A stretch of 64,000 bases of DNA from Glebionis coronaria (taxonomy: Eukaryota > Streptophyta > Magnoliopsida > Asterales > Asteraceae): positions 26,065,224 to 26,129,223 of the forward strand of contig CM046876.1 of assembly GCA_025667525.1 (NCBI GenBank), written 5' to 3'. Of the stretch, positions 48,258 through 57,835 are shown piece after piece. How positions within the stretch are numbered: position 1 is the first letter of the stretch; the number at the start of each line of letters is the position of its first letter. A program made the position numbers and the translations under genes. The notes beneath the pieces are model-generated. The model worked only from the letters and a program-made list of their open reading frames with translations. It was not told where the DNA came from and did no database searches.

Positions 48258-49829
48258 TAATAATGACTTTTTTGTGCATATGCGTACTCGTTCGTTCTCG
48301 GAGTCTAATCGAATTGATCACGGTTTAAAGTGGAATTGTCGTTTTTGGTCACTAAAAGGGGGAGCTTTTGATTAGCTATTTCTACTGATAATATAAGCGA
48401 CAAAGTTATTAAACATAAAAATAAAATAGAGAAATCTAACCTTGATTGGCGGGAAAAGAAAATCTAAAATTAACTTGAAACAAAAAGGGAAACTCAAACC
48501 TGTCAGAATACCTCCTGTCGGAATACCTCTTGTCGGAATACCATCGGAATATGTATCGGAAAAACCGTCGGAAAGTCTGTCGGAAAATTCGTCGGAATGA
48601 TTGATCACAAAAACTATCGGAATGATGATCGGAATAACTGAGATGTATCGGGATAATAGACAGTGAAAACTATCGGAATAACTATCGGAAAATTCGTCGG
48701 AATATCGGATCAACAATACTATCGGAATACCGATCGGAATACTAAACCCTTTTCCGATAGGAGTTATCGGAAAAACAGTCAGAAAGCAAAACCGTATTCC
48801 GATAGAAACAATCGGAATAACCGTCGGAAAAGGTAAACCCTTTTCCGATGGTTTGTAACACGCAATAAGCAAAAGTGAACAAGCTTTTTAATAAGTACTA
48901 ATCGAAACTTGACCAAATCAATAATGAAAAGAACTAAATAAGCACGAATAAGAAACTTTCAAAACATTAAATAAGCAAGATTTATAAAATAAGCTTTAAA
49001 AAGATTAAACTTTTAAAACACTTAAAAGGAAATAAGCTAAACACGAAATAAGCAAAAAGCACAATAAGCTAAGACCTTAAATCGTTTAAAAACATTGATA
49101 AGAACAAAAAGATGAAAACTTTAATCAAATAAGCACAAAGATGAAACAAATTACTTACTTTGAACCGAATCAAAATCAAGATTAAACAAGAATGGTAGAA
49201 TAAGATAGATTATGAAAGCTTGAAATAAAATTAAAGATTAAAGAGTCAAAACAAGATTAAAGACTTACATGGATAACTTGATAGAAAGACAATATAGAAA
49301 GACAATATGAAAAAGTGCTAGAAAATAAAGTGGGGAGCTAATGGAGAATTAGCTGACACCCTTCCTAATGACATAAGGAAGGTATTTATAGGAGGAAATG
49401 GAAGGAGTGTGTTGCTTCCTTCTTTCTTTCTCGTCTTTTCGTCTTTTAAATTCTTCGTCTTTCTCGAAGTTGTCTCGGGATTTGTCGATAAGAAATGAAC
49501 TCGTCTTTATAATTTTCTTCTTTTATTAAACTTGGTTCTTCGACTTCGTTAAACGTTCGTGTTTAGACTTTTTCTTCGATAAATCTTCAGAATAGGCCTT
49601 TGACTTCCGTTCTTTTTGCACTCTTGATCTTTTGACTTCGTCTTTTGTCTTTTTCTTCGATAAAAGCCCGTGAAAGCCCGTGTTTTCTTCCCTTTTCACA
49701 TTTTGGTCCTAAATCACAACAAAAACACAAACCACGCATAATTCCGACTTTTACAATAATAAATACACGTTTAGGCTTGGTTATTATTATAATTAAGTGG
49801 TAAAAGGATGGGTGTTTTCACAGCTATCA
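48258..49829 (-). repeat. Element E 3' LTR
   Basis: 1572 bp. In element sense it starts TGATAGCTGTGAAAAC and ends GTCATTATTA. It includes a TCGGAATA/TCGGAAAA array (48500-48855), an AATAAGC cluster (48865-49135) and a TATTTATA box beside an imperfect CCTTCCT/AGGAAGG palindrome (about 49360-49391). Confidence 0.9.
48500..48855 (-). repeat. TCGGAATA-type motif array in element E 3' LTR
   Basis: About 20 copies of TCGGAATA, TCGGAAAA or close variants at irregular spacing. The core CGGAA(T/A) is the same as in element C's array, but flanks and spacing differ. The partner array in the 5' LTR is at about 55660-55996. Confidence 0.85.
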
Positions 49830-51918
49830 AATCCCCTACACTTGACCATTGCAATGCCCTCATGCAATGCATTAATTACAAAGCAAACTTTACATTTTCC
49901 ATCATAATTAACCCACCTTGGCCTTTATTAAACACAAGACATTAAGGAAACTTAAAAAGATAGATTATAACAAAATGCTTGAAGGAAGAAAAATTAAATA
50001 GATCGAAGACTTACATTAGGTACTTGGTCGCCATGAATGTTTATCACCCTCTAGTTTCACGTTCCCCATACCAAGCTTAAAAATGAGATCATTGTTATTA
50101 TAAGTGAGTAAGCTAACACTCACTTATGTGGCCCAATTATTCGCTTAGACTCCCTTATTCCTAGGTGTATCTCTTATATTTTATTGTTGTCTTGAATGAT
50201 CACGAGGATGCATTATTGACTTATTTCGAAAGTTATTTAGGCTGAAAATAAAGTAGGACGATTTAATCAATAGTTAGCTAAAGGACAAAAACTTTTAAAA
50301 CTGCTTCTCGGGACCTCATAAAGTTCATATCTTGGCATAACTCACTTCATGGTTTGAGACCTTTCTCGGACCGATATTTGGCAGTGACTTCATACTTCGA
50401 ATCTTGAGAGACGTTCTTGAAATAATGGTCTTCTCTTCATAATAGGAATTTCTTCACTTTAAGTTTTTGAGAGATTCTTCATACTTGGACCACGACTTCT
50501 TCATTTTTCTCCAATCTTTATTTGGGATTTTGATTATACAACGATCCGCCTCCTTTTAGGACTTGGATCTATTTATCCTCATACCTTGCTAGGGTCTTTT
50601 CGGATAGACTTCTCCATGATCTTTAGGGGAGTATTTGCTTTTCGTCGTGTGTCTCGATCCCTCATATTGATTTTTGATAAATGATTCTTCACATCACTTG
50701 GGATCTTTAGCAACAAAATGTAGCCCTCATGCCTTGTTAGGTCCTTTTCGGACTCGCCAATCTTCGCATCCCGCTTCAATAAGTTATGCTTTGGCTATGA
50801 ACTCTAATTAATACCGAGCAACTTTTAAACGATCTTGTGCTAGAAGCTAAGTAACTTTTCAAATCGTACGACCTTACTTATTGCAAATATATTATTTAAC
50901 AAGCGATAGGAGAAATAGCTCATAATTAACTCACATAAACTCATGAAAGAATACTAAACTTATAATTCAGTCTATCATCTCTCGTTCTCCATAATTTAAA
51001 ATCTCAAAGAATGAGAATCGTGGATGCTTAGCCTATTAAATCAAAGTTTTGGATTTTCAAGTCATCTATAGGATCTTGCAACTTCTTAGACTTTTTCAAG
51101 TTTAGAATTCGCATTTTAAAGTTCCCTTGATAAACGACTTTCTATGATCAATTATAGGAACTTGCGAAAAGTTCTTGTTCTTAACCCGTAAGAGTTAGGA
51201 CTTTCGCGTTTTAAAGTTACTTATATAAAAGCCTAGCAAAACTTAACTTAAACACGTTAAGGATACTAGCTAGAGTAAACTTGGATAAGTAAACTCGGGT
51301 TGAGTCAAAAGATTCATGACGGGCCTAATATATCTCAGACATCTAAACCTATTAAAACCATTTTATTATAATTTATTCTAGCAACGAAAGAAAATAACAA
51401 TAACAAAGGAAATACAACAAGGCCAAAATAGATCAAAAATTTTGAAAAATGTCGAAAAATCAATTTTCCGGTTAAAATGAGGACATATTTATGGAAAAGC
51501 CCACTTAACTTCGATAGAAATCCCCCTACACTTAATATAAACATTGTCCTCAATGTTTAAGCATGTGGGAGTAAACTCCCCTACACTTAGGACATTGTGC
51601 ACTTTGTTTAAATCTTGCTAAGGAAGAGACAACTAAAGTGACTCCTATTTTAATATTAAAAAATATAAAATAGTGAATCAAAAGAGTTTCAGATAGAACC
51701 GGCAAGACGGGTACACGGAATCACGGGTCGTCAAAAGTCATCAAGAATGGATCTTTGAAAGCTCGAATCCTTGCACATGATAAGAAAGAAAACAACAAAC
51801 ACATACGGGGCTCCCCTTACACTTATTAGAAAAACAGAATAAAAGGATAGATAATCGGGTTGCCTCCCGAGAAGCGCTTGTTTTTGTTCACCAAGTCGTG
51901 AGCCTGACTCGACCTTGA
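49830..51918 (-). other. Element E non-coding region before the 3' LTR
   Basis: Collinear with element C's 38194-40228. Copies of the AAGTGTAGGGG motif (element sense) lie at 49833-49843, which is the polypurine tract, and at 51522-51533, 51578-51588 and 51813-51824, the last with one inserted base. The conserved hairpin is at 51538-51559. No ORF of interest. Confidence 0.75.
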
Positions 51919-52173
51919 TTAGAATGGTATGAACCTTGAAGAACATCCATCGGGGTCAAATACATGGTTTTCGTCCATCAAATAGCACAAGCTTAAGGTG
52001 AAAAAGACAAGCCAAAGAAGAGTAGGCGAGGTTCCCTTAAGCAATTGTTGAGCACGGTGGTAGAAGGTATAATGAAGTGAAAGCATAGCTCCATAGTTTC
52101 CAAAAATCTTTTCTTTTATTTCATCAGATGGATACTGAGATGGCTGAAGAATTATGATACCCGGATCGAACAC
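51919..52173 (-). CDS. Element E small ORF with a hydrophobic segment (84 codons)
   Basis: The frame overlaps the end of the acidic linker by 22 bases in another phase and carries a hydrophobic stretch (TLLWLVFFTLSLCYLM) that could span a membrane. It lies where intact Athila elements have pol and, in some lineages, an envelope-like ORF. It might be a remnant of such a gene, or a frameshifted continuation from the linker with no function. I do not recognise a family. Confidence 0.3.
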   Translation of the reverse strand: MFDPGIIILQPSQYPSDEIKEKIFGNYGAMLSLHYTFYHRAQQLLKGTSPTLLWLVFFTLSLCYLMDENHVFDPDGCSSRFIPF

Positions 52174-52838
52174 CTTTTCCTTTCGGGAAAATAAGACTTA
52201 GACTCAGTAGACCTTGAAGATTCGCCCATAAACCGCACAATCTCATCCGAAGAAGGTGGAAAGAGAGGTGTTAAGACATAGGTACTATGGATATTGGTGT
52301 CTTCCGGTTTCTTCTCCTTTGAAACAGGTTTCTTAATATCCAAAGGAGGATAAAGACCATAATCAAATTCCAAAGGAGGAGAATCATGCTCATTGGGGTA
52401 GTATGTATTGAGAAAAGTAGAAAAATCTTCCTCAAATGAGTAATCATCCAAAGTAGAATCAAGCATTATTGGTGGAGGATCTTCATCAAAAGTAAGAGCA
52501 AGGTCAGCATTTGAAGAATCACTCGAAAGAGTATCAACATCATCAAAATTATCATAAGTTGGCATGTCTTTATACTCTGAAGAAAAATCATCATAATCAT
52601 CCATATCGAAACTAGAATCGGCATCATATGCATCATAGATTGGTGGATCATCATATATTAGTGGGGCATCCAAATTGGGAGGAGGATATTCAGAATCTTC
52701 CACATTTGCTTGAAAAAGTGGATTATCATAGATATGCTCGAAAAGAGGATTGTTGTAAACGACAAAATCATTGAGCTTTGTACTTTCCAAAGTAGTTGTA
52801 TCAAGCTCGTCTTGAAGCACATCAATCATATTCGCCGA
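52152..52838 (-). pseudogene. Element E acidic linker downstream of protease
   Basis: 225 codons, in frame with Gag-protease but separated from it by one stop (TAA at 52839-52841) and three codons. It is extremely acidic, rich in Asp, Tyr and Pro (for example SSFDMDDYDDFSSEYKD). It begins with MIDVLQDE, which corresponds to FIDVLDEA after the protease of element C, so it is the protease-RT linker without the RT. It ends at 52152, where a frame change and then non-coding sequence follow. Confidence 0.65.
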
Positions 52839-55175
52839 TTATCTTCCATTGGATTTGTTTGTAATCTTCCCCATCTTAAAAATTTGTTGATCATTCCCGA
52901 CCCTTAAGATTACTTCACCTTCGGCAACATCGACTAAAGCTTTTCCGGTTCTCAAGAATGGCCGTCCAAGTATTAACGGAATACGAGGGTCCATTTCATA
53001 ATCAAAAACAACAAAGTCGACCGGAAAAGTGAAGGTACCAACTTTAACAGACACATTTTCGGCAATACCAACGGGGTAAGCGAGAGTTCGATTTGCTAGC
53101 TCAAGAGTCATCTTTGTTGGTGTAAGATCGGGTAATGATAACTTTTTCCAAACACTTAATGTCATCAAATTAATACTTGCCTTGAGATCGGCTAAGGCAG
53201 TAAATTCTTCGGTTTTGGAAAATGTACAAGGTAACACAAAACGACCGGGATCTCTAAGTTTTTCCGGAAGTTCTTTAAGAAGGACCGCAGAACAATTCTC
53301 ATTTAATCGAGTGTTGACAAACTCTGCCATTTTTTCCTTCTTATTAATAAAATCCTTAAACATCTTAACAAATTTGGGCATTTGGGCAAGAGCTTCAACA
53401 AGGCTAATGGTGATGTTCACTCCAGAAATCTTCTTCAAAAAGTTTGACACTTGAATGTCATCCTTGGTGAGCAATTTGCACTTTTCTAACCGAGATGGAT
53501 AAGGGATATTGGGCTTAGGAGGTGTAGGTGTAGAAGGTGAAGGTGTAGTAGGTGTAGATGTAGAGGTTGAGGGTTGAGAGGTAGGAGGTGGGGATGATGA
53601 AGGTTTTGGCTTTGGTACTTCTTCCGTAAGAGGTGGAGACGGTAATGTAGAACTAGTACTAGGCGTGGAAGTAGGAGGAATAAATGGGGGTGGAGGAGGT
53701 GTAGATGGAGTAACTGGGGGAGGGGTAGATGGTCCTACTAGATTTGCTCCAGTGCGTGTAATAATAGCACTCATATTAGCTCTTGGGTTGGTTACGGTAT
53801 TCGAAGGAAGAGAGCCCGAAGTACAGGGTTGAGTGTTTTGGAAGAAACTAGCCATCATATTCCTCAAATCATTCATTTGATTTCTTAATGAAGTTTGCAT
53901 ATCATTTTGAAGCTCGGTTCGAATATCATTCCCTTGTTTAGTGATATCACCGTTCAAGTTAATAATTTGGCTTTGAAGGTTTTTCACCACCTCTCCATGG
54001 GTCCTCATGAAAGTTTCAACATCATGATTAAATGTCGTGGGTTGAGTGAGGGGTGGTGGATATGAATTAGAAGCTCGAGGTTGGTTTGGATTGCTTCTAT
54101 TGAAGTTGTTTCGGTTGTGGTTTTGAGGAGAAAAACCGGGTGGTGAAAGAAAGTTGTTGGAACGATAACTTAGCATGTTACGATCACCTTGAGGTCGGGC
54201 TTGATAGCCTTCCGTTGAATAGTTATTGTTTGCCGCATACACGTTTTTCGGATTGTCATGAGTGGAGGGATAATCAGTGTATGTATGAGGACCGTCGCAA
54301 GTCTCACAAGAAAGTGCTACAGCTTTAACTTGTTGAAATTGATTCACAGCCATGACGAAGAAATTTTTGCTCATTTCGGCTATTGTGCGGGTGAGTTCGG
54401 TCATCTCGGGGTTTGATGAAGTAGAAGAAACATTGACCCTCGGATTATTTATGGAAGATGCAGATGAATCCCAATTTTTGTGATTAGTGGTCATGTTCTC
54501 GATTAGCTCTCTACACTCCTCGGGTCTTCTTTTCATAAACGTACCACCAGCGGCGGCATTAATCGTATCACGATCACGAAAAGTTAAACCGTTGTAGAAA
54601 GTATCAATTAAGGTGACAGGGAGCATATTATGGTTAGGACAACGATTGATCAAGACATTATAACATTCCCAAGCATCGAAAAGAGACTCATCAGGTTCTT
54701 GCGTGAAACCACTTATTTGATTACGAAGGCTCATTACCATGGATGGTGGAAAATAGCGCGACAAAAATCGTTGAGTCATTTCGTCCCATGTATGAACTAA
54801 ATTCTTAGGAAGACGATCAAACCATTTTTCGGCATGGTGGGATAAAGTGTATGGAAATAGACGAAGGCAAAGAAAATCCACGGTAACACCAGGCAATTTC
54901 ATGATTTGAGTGACGGTAATGAATTTGTCGAGGTGTTTGTTGGCATCATCATCCGGTAATCCGCGAAATGGGCAATTATTTTGAACTTGTTGGATCATGT
55001 GATGCTTCAACGAAAATTCGGGAGCCGTGATTTGCATCGGCGCAATCGGTCTTCCACGTCCATTCATAGTCGGTTGACATAGCTCTTCCATCGTACGAAG
55101 GTCGGGTTGAGGGGCATGGTTGTTATTACTCATGATGGGGTGAGGTGGATTGTTATTATTATGCACACCGGCCAT
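52839..55175 (-). CDS. Element E Gag-protease ORF (778 codons)
   Basis: A long uninterrupted frame starting MAGVHNNNNPPHP. Athila Gag blocks lie between residues about 55 and 230 (CPFRGLPDDDANKHLDKF, KWFDRLPKNLVHTWDEM, LSRYFPPSMVM, DTFYNGL). A degenerate zinc knuckle follows at about 290: CETCDGPHTYTDY, with Tyr for the last Cys. Then come a long Pro/Ser/Thr linker and a protease domain near 660 (ADLKASINLM, LGRPFLRTG), in which Lys replaces the Gly of the DLGAS active-site turn. The protein would form capsids. Both the RNA-binding knuckle and the protease look damaged, so relatives would need to supply those activities. Confidence 0.8.
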   Translation of the reverse strand: MAGVHNNNNPPHPIMSNNNHAPQPDLRTMEELCQPTMNGRGRPIAPMQITAPEFSLKHHMIQQVQNNCPFRGLPDDDANKHLDKFITVTQIMKLPGVTVDFLCLRLFPYTLSHHAEKWFDRLPKNLVHTWDEMTQRFLSRYFPPSMVMSLRNQISGFTQEPDESLFDAWECYNVLINRCPNHNMLPVTLIDTFYNGLTFRDRDTINAAAGGTFMKRRPEECRELIENMTTNHKNWDSSASSINNPRVNVSSTSSNPEMTELTRTIAEMSKNFFVMAVNQFQQVKAVALSCETCDGPHTYTDYPSTHDNPKNVYAANNNYSTEGYQARPQGDRNMLSYRSNNFLSPPGFSPQNHNRNNFNRSNPNQPRASNSYPPPLTQPTTFNHDVETFMRTHGEVVKNLQSQIINLNGDITKQGNDIRTELQNDMQTSLRNQMNDLRNMMASFFQNTQPCTSGSLPSNTVTNPRANMSAIITRTGANLVGPSTPPPVTPSTPPPPPFIPPTSTPSTSSTLPSPPLTEEVPKPKPSSSPPPTSQPSTSTSTPTTPSPSTPTPPKPNIPYPSRLEKCKLLTKDDIQVSNFLKKISGVNITISLVEALAQMPKFVKMFKDFINKKEKMAEFVNTRLNENCSAVLLKELPEKLRDPGRFVLPCTFSKTEEFTALADLKASINLMTLSVWKKLSLPDLTPTKMTLELANRTLAYPVGIAENVSVKVGTFTFPVDFVVFDYEMDPRIPLILGRPFLRTGKALVDVAEGEVILRVGNDQQIFKMGKITNKSNGR

Positions 55176-55398
55176 AATAAGACGAAGATCGAGTACGCAT
55201 ACACTAAAAATGAGCTACAATATTTTTGGTTATTTTATCTTTTTTATTATTTTATTATATTTTATTTTTTTTATTTTTGAAAATGTTATATTTTTTAGGA
55301 TTTTTTTTGGAAATTTTTATTCTTGAAAATAACGTTCTTAAAAGAACGGATCCCAGAATCCAATTTTTCTCACTAAAAACCGTTAATCTTTACAAAAA

Positions 55399-55416
55399 GA
55401 GCCGGCAGCGGCGCCA
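55399..55416 (-). promoter_or_regulatory. Element E primer-binding site (Asp-type tRNA)
   Basis: In element sense TGGCGCCGCTGCCGGCTC, one base different from element C's site, lies three bases from the 5' LTR. Confidence 0.82.
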
Positions 55417-55419
55417 TTT

Positions 55420-56971
55420 TAATAATGACTTTTTTGTGCATATGTGTACTCATTCGTTCTCGGAGTCTAATCGAATTGATCACGGTTTAAAGTGGAATTG
55501 TCGTTTTTGGTCACTAAAAGGGGGAGCTTTTGATTAGCTATTTCTACTGATAATATAAGCGACAAAGTTATTAAGCATAAAAATAAAAGAGAGAAATTTA
55601 ACCTTGATTGGCGGGAAAAGAAATCTAAAAATTAACTTGAAAAAAAAGGGGAACTCAAACCTGTCGGAATACCTCCTGTCAGAATACCATCAGAATATGT
55701 ATCGGAAAAACCATCGGAAAGTCTGTCAGAAAATTCGTCGGAATGATTGATCACAAAACTATCGGAATGATGATCGGAATAATTGAGATGTATCGGAATA
55801 ATAGACAGTGAAAACTATCGGAATAACTGTCGGAAAATTCGTCGGATATCAGATCAACAATACTATCGGAATACCGATCGGAATACTAAACCCATTTCTG
55901 ATAGAAGTTATCGGAAAAACTGTCGGAAAGCAAAACTCTATTCCGATAGAAACAATCGGAATAACCGCCGGAAAAGGTAAACTATTTTCCGATGGTTTGT
56001 AACACGCAATAAGCAAAACTGAATAAGCTTTTTAGTAAGTACTAATCGAAACTTGACCAAATCAATAATGAAAGGAACTAAATAAGCACGAATAAGAAAC
56101 TTTCAAAACATTAAATAAGCAAGATTTATAAAATAAGCTTTAAAAAGATTAAACTTTTAAAACACTTAAAATGAAATAAGCTAAACACGAAATAAGCAAA
56201 AAGCACAATAATCTAAGACCTTAAATCGTTTAAAAACATTGATAAGAACAAAAAGATGAAAACTTAAATCAAATAAGCACTAAGATGAAACAAGTTACTT
56301 ACTTTGAACCGAGTCAAAATCAAGATTAAACAAGAAAGGTAGAATTAGATAGATTATGAAAGCTTGAAATAAAAATAAAGATTAAAGATTCAAAACAAGA
56401 TTAAAGACTTACATGGATAACTTGATAGAAAGACAATATAGAAAGACAATATGAAAAAGTGCTAGAAAATAAAGTGGAGAGCTAATGGAGAATTAGCTAA
56501 CACCCTTCGTAATGACATAAGGAAGGTATTTATAGGAGGAAATGGAAGGAGTGTGTTGCTTCATTCTTTCTTTCTCGTCTTTTCGTCTTTTAAATTCTTC
56601 GTCTTTCTCGACGTTGTCTCGGGATTTGTCGATATGAAATGAACTCGTCTTTATAATTTTCTTCTTTTATTAGACTTGGTTCTTCGACTACGTTAAACTT
56701 TCGTCTTTAGACTTTTTATTCGATAAATCTTCAGAATAGGCCTTTGACTTCTGTTTTTTTGCACTCTTGATCTTTTGACTTCGTCTTTGTCCTTTTCTTC
56801 AATAAAAGCCCGTGAAAGCCCGTGTTTTCTTCCCTTTTCACATTTTTGTCGTAAATCACAACAAAAACACAAACCACGCATAATTCCGAATTTTACGACA
56901 ATAAATACACGTTTAGGCTTGGTTATTATTATAATTAAGTGGTAAAAGGATGGGTGTTTTCACACCTATCA
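55420..56971 (-). repeat. Element E 5' LTR
   Basis: 1552 bp, the partner of 48258-49829 with scattered differences and small deletions. It carries the second CGGAA array (about 55660-55996), the AATAAGC cluster and the TATTTATA region near 56528. Confidence 0.9.
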
Positions 56972-57515
56972 AGTACAATTAGGCAAATCCACAAGAGCAT
57001 CAAACCGTCTCCACAAAGAATTACACTCATGATAATATTTAGACAAAGACATACCATATTGAGTTAATGTGTAAATCTTATGATGAAGATTATATATCAC
57101 AAAACCATCTTGTTTATTATAAGTTTCCTCTAATTCATCCCAAACATCTTGGGCATACTTAGAAAAGATTTGACACTTATATAAATCTGGTGAAACACGA
57201 CCATGTAACCAAGAAAGAACAACAACATTACACCTATCCCATCGATCCCTAGCAGGACCAGCATTAGTGTCTTAAACACAAGTACCAGTTACAAAACCTA
57301 GTTTATTTCTAGTTTTTATTATCAGTTTAATAGCACAAACCAAACCTTATAGTTCTCAGTCTCTTCAAGTTTGGAGGAAATGAACTAAGACCCATTGTCT
57401 TGAGGGTAAAGATAAAGTGTATCATATACATAAAACTTAACAACCCCAGTTTCAGTTTTAGAAGAATCACCCTTGGGTGTATCACCACCCTTAGGTGAAT
57501 CAGGACCAGCCATAC
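56972..57515 (-). pseudogene. Element D Gag, N-terminal part
   Basis: In element sense Gag starts MAGPDSPKGGDTPKG (about 57510) and continues DTLYLYPQDNGS and an ENYKVW-like block. A frame change follows, then NSLWRRFDALVDLP, which joins the middle part at 48257 once element E is removed. It is part of a Copia nucleocapsid precursor and not functional as it stands. Confidence 0.82.
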
Positions 57516-57835
57516 TAACAACAAGAAAAATACAGTAGAAAACACAAAGGACACAAACACAAGCCAAAAAATAGTTCTTAGGCTTCCTAACCACTCAAAT
57601 GGTGGCAGGTCAAGAGCTGTAACTTGTATTTGGCATAAAAACTAGAAACAATCAACAAGAACCAAGAAAGAAACAAGAACAACCCCTTGTAACTCCTCTA
57701 CAAATAACTACCACAAAACCTCTGATCAATAAACACCAGCAACTACCTAAACCCTTCGTCACCTAATCACCCACTAAACAAACAAATAAAACAACCTAAA
57801 AAGAGAGAGTGAGTGGTGTTCCGTAGTGAAATGTG
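57516..57835 (-). other. Element D leader fragment up to element G
   Basis: Untranslated-looking sequence upstream of D's Gag. I do not find a tRNA-Met primer site or the LTR here, so D's 5' end has been displaced beyond element G or lost. Confidence 0.45.

Larger units (their letters stand above)
48258..56971 (-). mobile_element. Element E: non-autonomous Athila derivative (Gag-protease only)
   Basis: 8714 bp with LTRs 48258-49829 and 55420-56971 and a perfect target duplication AGTAC (48253-48257 and 56972-56976). It lies in the Gag of Copia element D. The internal region codes for Gag and protease plus an acidic linker, then passes directly into the non-coding 3' region. Reverse transcriptase, RNase H and integrase are absent with no trace. 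The primer site and the conserved 3' motifs are kept, so it could be copied by another Athila's enzymes. This layout corresponds to what is called a TR-GAG element. Confidence 0.9.
31592..57835 (-). mobile_element. Element D: Ty1/copia retrotransposon split by three Athila insertions
   Basis: D's own sequence is 31592-36305, 47872-48257 and 56977-57835, about 6 kb in all. Reading the minus strand gives leader, Gag, zinc knuckle, protease, integrase, reverse transcriptase, RNase H, polypurine tract and 3' LTR, the Copia order (integrase before RT). The parts join precisely when elements C and E are removed: the zinc knuckle CKHCNMT|GHTIERC is restored across C, and the Gag core across E. The 5' LTR is not in the window and should lie right of element G. 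Stops and frameshifts make D inactive. Confidence 0.87.

Noticed and set aside
48500..48855. CRISPR-like array
   Set aside because: The motif repeats are short, spacing is irregular and the host is a plant. They are LTR regulatory-type words.
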